Assembly (NCBI GenBank): GCA_027490725.1
Contig: JAIXXN010000053.1
Coordinates: 186,001-250,000 of the forward strand
DNA length: 64,000 nt
Origin: Oxalobacteraceae bacterium
GTDB lineage: Bacteria; Pseudomonadota; Gammaproteobacteria; Burkholderiales; Burkholderiaceae_D
Direction of reading: 5' to 3'
Shown: one piece after another, positions 9,092 to 17,002 of the stretch
How the letters are laid out: each line of letters opens with the position of its first letter
How positions within the stretch are numbered: the stretch's first letter is position 1
Position numbers and translations under genes: made by a program
The notes under the pieces: model-generated
Told to the model about the DNA's origin: nothing
What the model saw: only the letters and a program-made list of their open reading frames with translations
The model's database searches: none

Positions 9092-9115
9092 TTACAGCCC
9101 AATTTACTGCTGTAA
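9092..9115. other. Inverted repeat after TonB-receptor gene
   Basis: TTACAGC (9092-9098) and GCTGTAA (9109-9115) are perfect 7-bp arms with a 10-base spacer. A second small perfect hairpin, CTAGC-TTAT-GCTAG (9128-9141), follows. They could be mRNA 3'-end structures or part of the DUF969 leader. Confidence 0.35.
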
Positions 9116-9143
9116 TCAGGCGGCAAACTAGCTTATGCTAGAG

Positions 9144-9178
9144 ATCCCCGTCCACCGCAAGGTGGCGGGGATTTTTTC
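9144..9178 (+). terminator. Rho-independent terminator / possible attenuator before DUF969 gene
   Basis: A stem of ATCCCCG-t-CCACC / GGTGG-CGGGGAT with a GCAA tetraloop, followed by seven T residues. This is a textbook intrinsic terminator 89 bases after the TonB-receptor stop. It ends only about 18 bases before the GTG start of the next gene, so that gene has no room for its own promoter downstream of it. Confidence 0.85.
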
Positions 9179-9195
9179 CATTCAGGGAGCCGCTC

Positions 9196-9903
9196 GTGCA
9201 ACAAACTGTCGTCAATCTTTGGCCACTGCTAGGTGTGGCCGTGATCATTCTGGGCTTTGCCTTGCGCGCCCATCCGGTGCTGGTGGTGATTGCTGCCTGC
9301 GCGGTGACCGGGGTCGCTGCCGCCATGCCGGTGGTGCAGCTGCTTGAAACGCTGGGCAAAGCCTTCGTCAAGACGCGCAATCTGCCCCTGATCCTGTTGT
9401 TGCCACTGGCGGCGATAGGCCTACTGGAGCGCTATGGCCTGAAAGAGCATGCACAGGCTTCGATTGCGCGCATCCGCTCAGCCACCACTGGCCGCTTGCT
9501 GATTGTGTATCTGGCGATCCGCGAGATCAGCGCCGCGTTCGGCCTGACCAGCATCGGTGGCCATCCGAATATGGTACGGCCGCTGGTCGCGCCGATGGCG
9601 CAGGGCGCTGCCGAAGTACGCTATCCGGGGCTGACCGACGCGCTGCGTCATCGCATCCGCGCGATGGCTGCCGCCACCGATAATGTCGGCCTGTTCTTCG
9701 GCGAAGATGTGTTCGTCGCCTTCGGTGCGATTGTGCTGATGCAGACCATCCTGCGCGGCGAAGGGCTGGAAGTCGATCCTCTGCACATGGCGCTGTGGGG
9801 TATTCCCACGGCAGTGACGGCCTTCCTGATTCACTCGTGGCGCTTACACCGGCTGGATGCCGAAATCGCCCGCGCCATGCAGCAAGCCGGGGGCCAGCGA
9901 TGA
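9196..9903 (+). CDS. DUF969 family membrane protein
   Basis: A 235-residue integral membrane protein of the DUF969 family with about 5-6 hydrophobic helices and the conserved segments REISAAFGLTSIGGHPNMVR and AATDNVGLFFGEDVFVAFGA. The GTG start follows an AGGGAG site. It overlaps the DUF979 gene by four bases. DUF969 and DUF979 proteins are known to be paired and are often found beside pyroglutamyl peptidase, as here, so they may form a transporter for 5-oxoproline or short peptides. No biochemical role can be read from the sequence. Confidence 0.88.
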   Translation: MQQTVVNLWPLLGVAVIILGFALRAHPVLVVIAACAVTGVAAAMPVVQLLETLGKAFVKTRNLPLILLLPLAAIGLLERYGLKEHAQASIARIRSATTGRLLIVYLAIREISAAFGLTSIGGHPNMVRPLVAPMAQGAAEVRYPGLTDALRHRIRAMAAATDNVGLFFGEDVFVAFGAIVLMQTILRGEGLEVDPLHMALWGIPTAVTAFLIHSWRLHRLDAEIARAMQQAGGQR

Positions 9904-10850
9904 TTGTGAAACTGGACTGGTTTATTCTCATCGTCGGCCTGCTATTGCTGTCGGCGGCCGTGATGGCGCTGCTGGATAAACATAACCCGCGGCGCTACAC
10001 CAGCGCGCTGTTCTGGGGCCTGTATGCGGCGATCTATCTGGCCGGCGAACAGATGCCCCCCGTCGCTGTCGGTCTGCTGATGGTGATGATGGCTTTGCTG
10101 GCCGGCTTTGGCGGTGTGACGCTGGGGCGCCACAGTGAGCGCACACCTGAGCAGCGTAGCGCAAGCGCGCAACGGCTCGGCCATCGCCTGCTGATTCCTG
10201 CACTGATTATTCCCGTCACCACCATGATCGGTTCGACCCTGCTCAAGGAGGTGCAGCTCGGTGATGCGCTGTTACTGGACCCGAAAAATCTGACCCTGGT
10301 CAGCCTCGGTTGCGGTTCCCTGTTTGCGGTGGCTACGGCCTGCTGGCTGACGCGCGCTACGCCGCTGCAGGCGCTGCGTGAATCGCGTCGCCTGATGGAC
10401 CATCTGGGCTGGGCGCTGGTGCTGCCGCATATGCTGGCGGTACTGGGCCTGCTGTTCACGGAAGCCGGCATGGGCAAGGCGGTGGCGCATGTGGTGACGG
10501 CCTACATCAATCTCGATATCCGGCTAGTGGCCGTGGCAGTGTACTGCATCGGCATGGCCTTGTTCACCATCATCATGGGCAATGGTTTCGCAGCCTTTCC
10601 GGTGATTGCCGGCGGGGTGGGGATTCCGGTGCTGGTGGGTGTCTACCATGCCGATCCGGCCGTGATGGCGGCGATCGGCATGTTCAGCGCCTACTGTGGC
10701 ACGCTGATGACGCCGATGGCGGCCAACTTCAATATCGTGCCGGCGGCCTTGCTGGAACTGCCCGATAAGAATGCTGTGATCCGTGCGCAGATCGGCACGG
10801 CGCTGCCGCTACTGCTTGCAAATATTGCACTTCTTTATTTTCTGATGTAG
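9900..10850 (+). CDS. DUF979 family membrane protein
   Basis: A 316-residue polytopic inner-membrane protein (about 9 helices) of the DUF979 family. The start at 9900 forms an ATGA overlap with the DUF969 stop. The late segment GNGFAAFPVIAGGVGIPVLV followed by FSAYCGTLMTPMAANFN resembles ion-transporter re-entrant loops. It presumably acts with DUF969 as a two-component permease; the substrate is unknown and is only hinted at by the adjacent pcp gene. Confidence 0.88.
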   Translation: MIVKLDWFILIVGLLLLSAAVMALLDKHNPRRYTSALFWGLYAAIYLAGEQMPPVAVGLLMVMMALLAGFGGVTLGRHSERTPEQRSASAQRLGHRLLIPALIIPVTTMIGSTLLKEVQLGDALLLDPKNLTLVSLGCGSLFAVATACWLTRATPLQALRESRRLMDHLGWALVLPHMLAVLGLLFTEAGMGKAVAHVVTAYINLDIRLVAVAVYCIGMALFTIIMGNGFAAFPVIAGGVGIPVLVGVYHADPAVMAAIGMFSAYCGTLMTPMAANFNIVPAALLELPDKNAVIRAQIGTALPLLLANIALLYFLM

Positions 10851-10925
10851 CCCAGATGGCTGCCGGATTGGAGTAGAGTAGCGCAGCAATAAGTGGGCGG
10901 TAAATCAGTACTGGGAGTGCGTTTG

Positions 10926-11576
10926 ATGAAAAAAATAATATTGTTGACGGGCTTTGAACCCTTCAATCAGGAGAAGATCAATCCTTCGTGGGAAGCCGTG
11001 CGGGCTTTGCAGGACTGGCACGAAGGTGATTTTGTGGTGCATGCGCGTCAGCTGCCGTGCGTATTCGGTAGCGCAGCGCGGATGCTGCATCAGGCCATCG
11101 AAGAACTGCAACCGAGTATCGTGATCGGGGTAGGGCAGGCCGGTGGCCGGGTCGATCTGTCGGTGGAGCGTATCGCCATCAATATCGACGATGCGCCGAT
11201 TGCCGATAACAAGAAGCGCCAGATCGTCGATCAGCCTATCGTCAAGAATGGTCCGGCCGCCTACTTCTCGACCTTGCCGATCAAGGCGATTGTGCATGCG
11301 CTGCGCGAAGCTGGGCTGCCATCGTCGGTGTCGCATACTGCGGGCACCTATGTCTGCAACCATGTGTTCTACAGCCTGATGCATCAGGCGCACGAGTGGG
11401 GCACCACCATGCGTGCCGGCTTCCTGCACATTCCGTATCTGCCGCAGCAGGCGGCCGCGCATCCCGGTGCGCCCAGCATGAAGCTCGACGATATGATCGA
11501 GGGCTTGCGCATCGCAGTGCGCACCACGCTGGCCTACGATGTCGATATGCGCGAAGCGGGCGGCGTGACGCATTAA
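10926..11576 (+). CDS. pcp: Pyroglutamyl-peptidase I (pyrrolidone-carboxylate peptidase)
   Basis: A 216-residue cytoplasmic cysteine peptidase (C15) removing N-terminal pyroglutamate from peptides. All three catalytic residues are visible at the family positions: Glu81 (SVERIAIN), Cys144 (TAGTYVCNH) and His168 (GFLHIPYLP). Family length is normal. The ATG at 10926 is preferred over an in-frame codon 33 bases upstream because the protein then starts directly at MKKIILLTGFEPF. It is the third gene after DUF969 and DUF979, 75 bases downstream, and converges on the lysR gene. Confidence 0.95.
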   Translation: MKKIILLTGFEPFNQEKINPSWEAVRALQDWHEGDFVVHARQLPCVFGSAARMLHQAIEELQPSIVIGVGQAGGRVDLSVERIAINIDDAPIADNKKRQIVDQPIVKNGPAAYFSTLPIKAIVHALREAGLPSSVSHTAGTYVCNHVFYSLMHQAHEWGTTMRAGFLHIPYLPQQAAAHPGAPSMKLDDMIEGLRIAVRTTLAYDVDMREAGGVTH

Positions 11577-11596
11577 AGCGCCACGCCGCTGCTCCC

Positions 11597-12505
11597 TTAT
11601 GCTTTGGGCACAGTCGGATTCAGAATGTTGAGGAAAGCCCGCACCACCGGCGCATCGTCCAGCGTGGTGTAGGTGATGTACAGATTGGCCGAAGGCGGAT
11701 TGCTGCGGATCGGCAGGAACACCACGCCGGGCCAGCCGATCCGGCTGGTAGTTTCCGGCATCAGCGCCACGCCCAGTCCTGCACCGACCATTGCCAGCAG
11801 GGTTTGCGGCTCGGATGCTTCCTGGAATATCGTCGGCTGGAAGCCGGCCTTGACGCAGCACTGGATCAGGTAGCGCGGAAACGACGATTTATCCAGCGCC
11901 AGTGTCAGCATCGGCTCTTCGGCGATGTCGGCCAGTTCGATCGATTCCTGCTTGGCCAGCGGGTGGTGCTCGTTGATGGCCACGCAGACGTCTTCGCGGA
12001 AACACAGTTCCTGACGCAGATTGTCGCGCTTCAGATCATCCTCATCGAGGCGCGGTTCGCGCCAGAATCCCACATCGACCTGTTTCGCACGCAGCGCTTC
12101 ATACTGCAGCGTTGGCCCCAGTTCGTGGATGGTCCACGTGACGCGCGGATACTTGGTCTGGAATTCTTCCAGCAGGCTGGGGATCGGCCCCCACATTGCC
12201 GAACCGACGATACCTACCCGCAGCCGGCCCACTTCACCGCGATCGATCTGGCGGATGGTGTCGACGGTCATGCGCATCTTGGCGAGCAGGTCAGTGGCTT
12301 CCTGCATCAGCGCCTTGCCAGCGACGGTCAGTTCGAAGGTGCGGGTGGTGCGGGCGAACAGCTTCACGCCCAGTTCACTTTCGAGCTTCATGATCTGCTG
12401 GCTCAGCGGCGGCTGCGAAATATGCAGCCGTTCGGCGGCGCGGCTGAAGCTTTTTTCTTCCGCCACGGCGAGGAAATACTTGAGTTGTTTCAGGTCGATC
12501 GACAT
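11597..12505 (-). CDS. LysR-family transcriptional regulator
   Basis: A 302-residue LysR-type regulator. The N-terminal winged helix (LKQLKYFLAVAEEKSFSRAAERLHISQPPLSQQI) is followed by a periplasmic-binding-like effector domain. The ATG at 12505 lies 13 bases after the psuG stop, so it is probably co-transcribed with psuK-psuG and may control them or the neighbouring operon. The effector is unknown. Closest recognisable type is the BenM/CatM-like subgroup, which is uncertain. Confidence 0.9.
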   Translation of the reverse strand: MSIDLKQLKYFLAVAEEKSFSRAAERLHISQPPLSQQIMKLESELGVKLFARTTRTFELTVAGKALMQEATDLLAKMRMTVDTIRQIDRGEVGRLRVGIVGSAMWGPIPSLLEEFQTKYPRVTWTIHELGPTLQYEALRAKQVDVGFWREPRLDEDDLKRDNLRQELCFREDVCVAINEHHPLAKQESIELADIAEEPMLTLALDKSSFPRYLIQCCVKAGFQPTIFQEASEPQTLLAMVGAGLGVALMPETTSRIGWPGVVFLPIRSNPPSANLYITYTTLDDAPVVRAFLNILNPTVPKA

Positions 12506-12518
12506 GGCGCGGTATGCC

Positions 12519-13430
12519 TTAGTGTGCGTGCAGCGCCAGGGCCAGTGCCGCGCCGCAGCGGGCATTGTTCTTGACCAGCGCAATATTGGTGGCGAGGCTG
12601 CGGCCATCGGTCAGCTGTTTGATGCGTCCCAGCAGGAATGGCGTGACCCGTTTGCCGGTGATGCCCTGCGCCTCGGCTTCCTGCAAGGCCTGCGTGGTAA
12701 TGGCTTCGATCTCGGCCTGTGGCATGGCAGCTTCGGCCGGCACGGGATTGCTGATCACCACACCACCTTGCAGGCCCAGTTGCCACTTGGTGTGGATGAA
12801 GGCGGCCTGCTCGGCCGGAGTGTCGAGCTGGAAATCGGCTTGGAAGCCACTTTCACGGGTGAAGAAGGCGGGGAAGCCGCGCTGGCCCACGCTGACCACC
12901 GGCACGCCATAGGTTTCCAGATATTCCAGCGTCAGGCCGATGTCGAGGATGGACTTCACACCGGCGCAGACCACCGCCACCGAGGTATGTGCCAGTTCCT
13001 GCAGGTCGGCGGAGATGTCGAAACTGGTTTCGGCGCCGCGGTGCACGCCGCCGATGCCACCGGTGACGAATACCTTGATGCCGGCCAGTTCGGCGCAGAT
13101 CATGGTCGCTGCTACCGTGGTGGCGCCCAGTCTGTTTTGCGCCAGCACGAACGGCAGGTCGCGCCGGCTGACTTTCATGGCGTCGGGCGAGGTGGCCAGC
13201 AGTTCGAGCTGCTGTTGATTCAGACCGACACAGATTTTGCCATCCATGATGGCGATGGTGGCGGGCACGGCGCCGGTGGCGCGAATGATCTGTTCGACTT
13301 CGCGCGCCATCTGCACATTCTGCGGATATGGCATGCCATGCGAAATAATCGTCGATTCCAGGGCCACGATGGCTTTGCCGGCGGCGCGGGCGGCGGCTAC
13401 TTCGGGCGAATACAGCAGGAATTGATGCAT
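12519..13430 (-). CDS. psuG: Pseudouridine-5'-phosphate glycosidase
   Basis: A 303-residue PsuG/IndA-type enzyme. It cleaves the C-C bond of pseudouridine 5'-phosphate to uracil and ribose 5-phosphate, completing pseudouridine catabolism. Residues matching the E. coli catalytic set are present: Glu25 ([15 protein letters not shown]), Lys86 (MKVSRRDLP) and Lys159 ([13 protein letters not shown]), with the conserved [13 protein letters not shown] loop. The ATG at 13430 starts directly on the conserved N-terminus. It follows psuK by 49 bases. The uracil released feeds the reductive pyrimidine route encoded 18 kb away. Confidence 0.95.
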   Translation of the reverse strand: MHQFLLYSPEVAAARAAGKAIVALESTIISHGMPYPQNVQMAREVEQIIRATGAVPATIAIMDGKICVGLNQQQLELLATSPDAMKVSRRDLPFVLAQNRLGATTVAATMICAELAGIKVFVTGGIGGVHRGAETSFDISADLQELAHTSVAVVCAGVKSILDIGLTLEYLETYGVPVVSVGQRGFPAFFTRESGFQADFQLDTPAEQAAFIHTKWQLGLQGGVVISNPVPAEAAMPQAEIEAITTQALQEAEAQGITGKRVTPFLLGRIKQLTDGRSLATNIALVKNNARCGAALALALHAH

Positions 13431-13479
13431 GGGGTGTTCCTTTATGAAGCGGTGAATAGGTGTCGAGTCCGGTGGCGGC

Positions 13480-14622
13480 TCAGTCCTGGCGGGGGAATAG
13501 CGGCGGATGGTAGTCGGCCGACAGATCGAAGTCGTGTATCTCGTCAAGCACGTCGGCGGCCAGCATGGGCGAGACGGTATCCTGGGTTTCCAGCGTCATC
13601 GCGGCGACTTTCAGGCCGCGCCGGCAGGCCAGCGTCAGATCCTGGCTGCCCTGATAGAGCGACCAGCAGACGGCAGCGGAGAAGGCATCACCGGCGCCCG
13701 TCACATCGACCACTTCGACCTGATGGGCCGGCAGCCAGACCAGTTCCGTGCCCCGGGTGTGGTAGACGCCCTGACTGCCGCAGGTAACGATGACATCCTG
13801 AGCACCCTGCGCCTGCACCTGCTGGCAGGCGGCGCGCACATCGGCCTCGGTGGGCAGGGCGCGGCTGACCCGCGCTTCCAGTTCGCCGCGATTGAGGATC
13901 AGCAGGCGCAGACCGCGCAGGCTGGCCGGCAGGTGTGCCATTTTCGGTTGCGAGACCGCGATGATGATCAGTGGCAGATTATCAGTGCTGGCGCTGTCGA
14001 GCAGCAGGGCGATGCTGGCGGCCGGCAAATTCATGTCGACCACGGTCATCGCGGCCGAGGCCCGCAGCGGCTGGCGGCTGGCAAGGAAGTCGGCGCTGAG
14101 GCGGTCGTAGAGCTGCATGTCGGCCAGTGCCAGTACCAGCTCGCCATGGTCGTCGAGGATGGCGGTGTAAGTACCACTGGCGGTGTCGGGCAGCTTCAGG
14201 CTGCCGCGGGTGTCGATGCCAGCCTGCTCGGCCTGATCCTGCAGGGCGCGTCCGGCAGCGTCGTCACCGAAGGCAGTCAGCAGGGCCGCGGGCAGATTCA
14301 GGCGCGCCAGATTTTCCGCGATATTGCGGGCCACGCCGCCGTGCACTTCCTCCGCCGTGGCGGGATTCGAGGTGCCGTGCTGCAGAGGACCCAGACTGCG
14401 CAGTTTGCGGTCCAGATTGGCGGCGCCTATGCACAGCACCGGACGCTTGTCCGGCAACACGTAGGCGCGACCCAGTAGACGGCGCTCGCGTATCAGGCTG
14501 GCAATGTGGCCCGCGACGGCAGAGCGCGATAGGCGCAGTTCCACCGCCAGATCCTGCTGTGAAATGAAGGGATTAGCCCGGATGAGCTGATATAGCTGGT
14601 CTTTTTTGGAGGCGTCGGTCAT
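13480..14622 (-). CDS. psuK: Pseudouridine kinase with N-terminal winged-helix DNA-binding domain
   Basis: A 380-residue fusion. Residues 1-55 form a winged helix-turn-helix ([28 protein letters not shown]). The rest is a PfkB/ribokinase-fold kinase with [14 protein letters not shown], a GGVARN substrate-binding loop and the catalytic GAGDAF (Asp312). The kinase makes pseudouridine 5'-phosphate for PsuG, the next gene. The extra DNA-binding domain suggests a kinase that also regulates its own operon. Two operator-like repeats lie 65-98 bases upstream. Assignment to pseudouridine rather than another nucleoside rests on the psuG linkage. Confidence 0.9.
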   Translation of the reverse strand: MTDASKKDQLYQLIRANPFISQQDLAVELRLSRSAVAGHIASLIRERRLLGRAYVLPDKRPVLCIGAANLDRKLRSLGPLQHGTSNPATAEEVHGGVARNIAENLARLNLPAALLTAFGDDAAGRALQDQAEQAGIDTRGSLKLPDTASGTYTAILDDHGELVLALADMQLYDRLSADFLASRQPLRASAAMTVVDMNLPAASIALLLDSASTDNLPLIIIAVSQPKMAHLPASLRGLRLLILNRGELEARVSRALPTEADVRAACQQVQAQGAQDVIVTCGSQGVYHTRGTELVWLPAHQVEVVDVTGAGDAFSAAVCWSLYQGSQDLTLACRRGLKVAAMTLETQDTVSPMLAADVLDEIHDFDLSADYHPPLFPRQD

Positions 14623-14686
14623 GGGGATGCGCTAGGGCGGAGAGGGGGCGGGCGGTGGTGGCAGGGATGGCTTCAGGGAGGCTACT

Positions 14687-14720
14687 TAAACATTTGTTTG
14701 CAATAATAAACATTTGTCTG
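14687..14720 (-). promoter_or_regulatory. Two direct-repeat operators, one 20-bp period, upstream of psuK
   Basis: TAAACATTTGTTTG (14687-14700) and TAAACATTTGTCTG (14707-14720) differ at one base. Each is itself a short dyad (AAACA-TT-TGTTT type). The 20-bp spacing puts both on the same DNA face, as expected for cooperative binding by a dimeric winged-helix protein such as the PsuK N-terminal domain. Confidence 0.6.
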
Positions 14721-14816
14721 TTTGGCGTCAATCGCACGCAACAGCGCCATTTGCTGCTCCACATAATACTCCCAATTTATACGTAATTTATATAAATACC
14801 CAAGAAAAATGGTATT

Positions 14817-14832
14817 TGCCATACATATGGCA
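14817..14832 (+). promoter_or_regulatory. 16-bp dyad in the leader of the deo-type operon
   Basis: TGCCATA-CA-TATGGCA is a perfect 7+2+7 inverted repeat about 85 bases upstream of the purine nucleoside phosphorylase start. It lies just downstream of an AT-rich stretch with TATAAAT-like sequence near 14790. It is a probable repressor operator for the operon. Confidence 0.5.
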
Positions 14833-14916
14833 GATGATGCATAGTGTCAGCATCTCCAGTAAGCCCTTGTCCTGTGCGTGTGCCACGCGCGGGTTTCCAA
14901 AAAATAGAGGATCTCC

Positions 14917-15756
14917 ATGTCGAATAATTCCCCGTTCCAGGCAGCTGACATCATTCGTGCCCGTATTCCGGCCGGTTTCAAACCCCGCGTCGCCATGATT
15001 CTGGGTTCCGGCCTGGGTGTACTGGCCGAACAAATGACGGATGCAGTGACCATTAGCTACGATGAGCTGCCGGGCTTCCCGATCAGCACCGTGCACGGTC
15101 ATGCGGGGGAACTGGTGATCGGTACGTTGTCCGGCGTGTCGGTGGTGTGCATGAAGGGCCGCGGCCACGTCTACGAAGGCTATGGCCTGGGCGTGATGAC
15201 CAGCGCCGTGCGCACCATGAAGCTGCTGGGCTGCGAAATGCTGTTCGTGACCAATGCCGCCGGTTCGCTGCGCACCGAAGTCGATGCCGGTTCGCTGGTC
15301 GCACTAACCGACCATATCAACTTCCTGCCGGGCACCCCGATGATGGGCCCGAACGACGAGCGTTTCGGTCCGCGCTTCTTCAGCATGGCCAATGCTTACG
15401 ACGCCGATCTGCGCGCACTGCTGCACAGCGCCGCCAAGGAAAAGAACGCCACCCTGCACGACGGCGTGTACATCGCCTACGCTGGCCCGAACTTCGAAAC
15501 CCCGGCCGAAATCCGTGCCTTCAAAACGCTGGGTGCTGACGTCGTCGGTATGTCGGTAGTACCGGAAGTCGTGTCGGCACGTCACTGCGGCCTGAAAGTG
15601 GTGGGCGTATCGGCCATCACCAATCTGGCCGAAGGCCTGTCGCCGTTCCCGCTGTCGCACGAGCAGACCCTGAAATACGCTGCCGTGGCTGCGACCTCGC
15701 TGATCGAGGTGATTCTGGGCTTCCTGGCCAACGTCGCCAAGACGCCGCAAGCGTAA
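14917..15756 (+). CDS. Purine nucleoside phosphorylase (trimeric, PunA/XapA type)
   Basis: A 279-residue phosphorylase converting inosine, guanosine or xanthosine and their deoxy forms plus phosphate to base and (deoxy)ribose 1-phosphate. It carries VAMILGSGLGVLAE (phosphate loop), MKGRGHVYEGYG, NAAGSL and GPNFETPAEIRAF, with GMSVVPEVVSARH in the purine site, which resembles XapA more than mammalian-type PNP. It is the first gene of an operon running to 23458; an AGAGGA site precedes the ATG. Trimeric PNPs do not use adenosine well, which bears on the deaminase at the operon end. Confidence 0.93.
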   Translation: MSNNSPFQAADIIRARIPAGFKPRVAMILGSGLGVLAEQMTDAVTISYDELPGFPISTVHGHAGELVIGTLSGVSVVCMKGRGHVYEGYGLGVMTSAVRTMKLLGCEMLFVTNAAGSLRTEVDAGSLVALTDHINFLPGTPMMGPNDERFGPRFFSMANAYDADLRALLHSAAKEKNATLHDGVYIAYAGPNFETPAEIRAFKTLGADVVGMSVVPEVVSARHCGLKVVGVSAITNLAEGLSPFPLSHEQTLKYAAVAATSLIEVILGFLANVAKTPQA

Positions 15757-15765
15757 CAATCCCCG

Positions 15766-15795
15766 AGGGGCGGCTAGTCCGCCCCTTTGCTTTTG
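15766..15795 (+). terminator. Intra-operon hairpin before deoB
   Basis: GGGGCGG-CTAGT-CCGCCCC followed by TTTGCTTTT lies 10 bases after the phosphorylase stop and ends about 13 bases before deoB. It looks like a leaky terminator or processing site within the operon. Confidence 0.55.
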
Positions 15796-15808
15796 AGGAG
15801 CTGGAAAC

Positions 15809-17002
15809 ATGAAACGCGCTTTTATTCTGCTGCTGGATTCTTTCGGTCTGGGCGCTACGCCGGACGCGGACAAATATCACGATAGCGGCGCTAACACCTT
15901 CGGCCACATCGCCGAGCGCATCGCTGCCAGCGGCGCGCCGCTGGCGCTGCCGACCCTGGAAAACCTCGGGCTGGCGGCAGCCGCCCAGCTGGCCAGCGGC
16001 CAGTGGGCTGCCGGTTTCGATCAGCGCCAAGGTTTCACGGCGGCCTATGGCGCGGCACGGGAACGCTCGACCGGCAAGGACACCCAGTCCGGTCACTGGG
16101 AAATCGCCGGTGTGCCGGTGGAATTCGACTGGGGTTATTTCCCGAAAACCGTGCCATCGTTCCCGGCCGAACTGACTGCCAAGCTGCAGGAGCTGGGTGC
16201 GGTACCGGGCTTCCTCGGCGACTGTCACGCTTCGGGTACCGACATCATCAACCAGCATGGCGATGAACACGTCACCAGCGGCAAGCCGATTATCTACACC
16301 TCGGCCGACTCGGTGCTGCAGATCGCTGCGCACGAAGAATCGTTCGGTCTGGAGCGTCTCTACCAACTGTGCGAGATTGCCTTCAAGCTGGTCGAGCCGT
16401 ACAACATCGGTCGCGTGATCGCCCGTCCATTCCTGGGCGCCAACGGCGACTATACCCGCACCACCAACCGTCACGATTACGCCGTCGCACCACCGGCGCC
16501 GACTCTGCTGGACCACGTCAAGAACGATGGCGGCGAGGTCATCGCGCTGGGCAAAATCAGCGACATCTTCGCCGCGCAAGGTGTCTCGCGCGTGGTCAAG
16601 GGTAAAGACAATATGGCGCTGTTCGATGCACTGCTGACGGTGCAGAAGGAAGCTGGCGACAAGTCGCTGACGTTCGTGAACTTCGTCGACTTCGATCAGG
16701 CTTTCGGCCATCGTCGCAATGTGAGCGGCTATGCACAGGCGCTGCGCGAGATGGATGCGCGTCTGCCGGAATTCATGGCTGGCCTGCAGCCCGGCGATCT
16801 GGTGGTACTCACCGCCGATCACGGTTGCGACCCGACCTGGCCTGGCTCCGATCACACCCGTGAACACATTCCGATGATCTTCTTCGGTCCGGGTGTGGCG
16901 GCGCAAGCCTTGCCGATTTCCGAAACCTTCTCCGACATCGGTCAGACTCTGGCCCATCACCTCGGCGTCAAACCACTCTCCAACGGAAGCAATCTGTTAT
17001 GA
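15809..17002 (+). CDS. deoB: Phosphopentomutase
   Basis: A 397-residue Mn-dependent alkaline-phosphatase-fold enzyme. It interconverts (deoxy)ribose 1-phosphate and 5-phosphate, linking nucleoside phosphorolysis to DeoC or the pentose phosphate pathway. The N-terminal metal motif LLLDSFGLGATPDA, the phospho-acceptor region STGKDTQSGHWE, and the C-terminal metal ligands LTADHGCDPTWPGSDHTREH are all present. A GAGGAG site precedes the ATG. Its stop overlaps the deoC start (ATGA). Confidence 0.97.
   Translation: MKRAFILLLDSFGLGATPDADKYHDSGANTFGHIAERIAASGAPLALPTLENLGLAAAAQLASGQWAAGFDQRQGFTAAYGAARERSTGKDTQSGHWEIAGVPVEFDWGYFPKTVPSFPAELTAKLQELGAVPGFLGDCHASGTDIINQHGDEHVTSGKPIIYTSADSVLQIAAHEESFGLERLYQLCEIAFKLVEPYNIGRVIARPFLGANGDYTRTTNRHDYAVAPPAPTLLDHVKNDGGEVIALGKISDIFAAQGVSRVVKGKDNMALFDALLTVQKEAGDKSLTFVNFVDFDQAFGHRRNVSGYAQALREMDARLPEFMAGLQPGDLVVLTADHGCDPTWPGSDHTREHIPMIFFGPGVAAQALPISETFSDIGQTLAHHLGVKPLSNGSNLL

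Noticed and set aside
9092-9115. TTACAGC/GCTGTAA repeat as a regulator operator for DUF969
   Set aside because: A 10-base spacer and 7-bp arms are weak evidence, and it could equally be a 3' structure of the receptor mRNA; kept only as a low-confidence feature.
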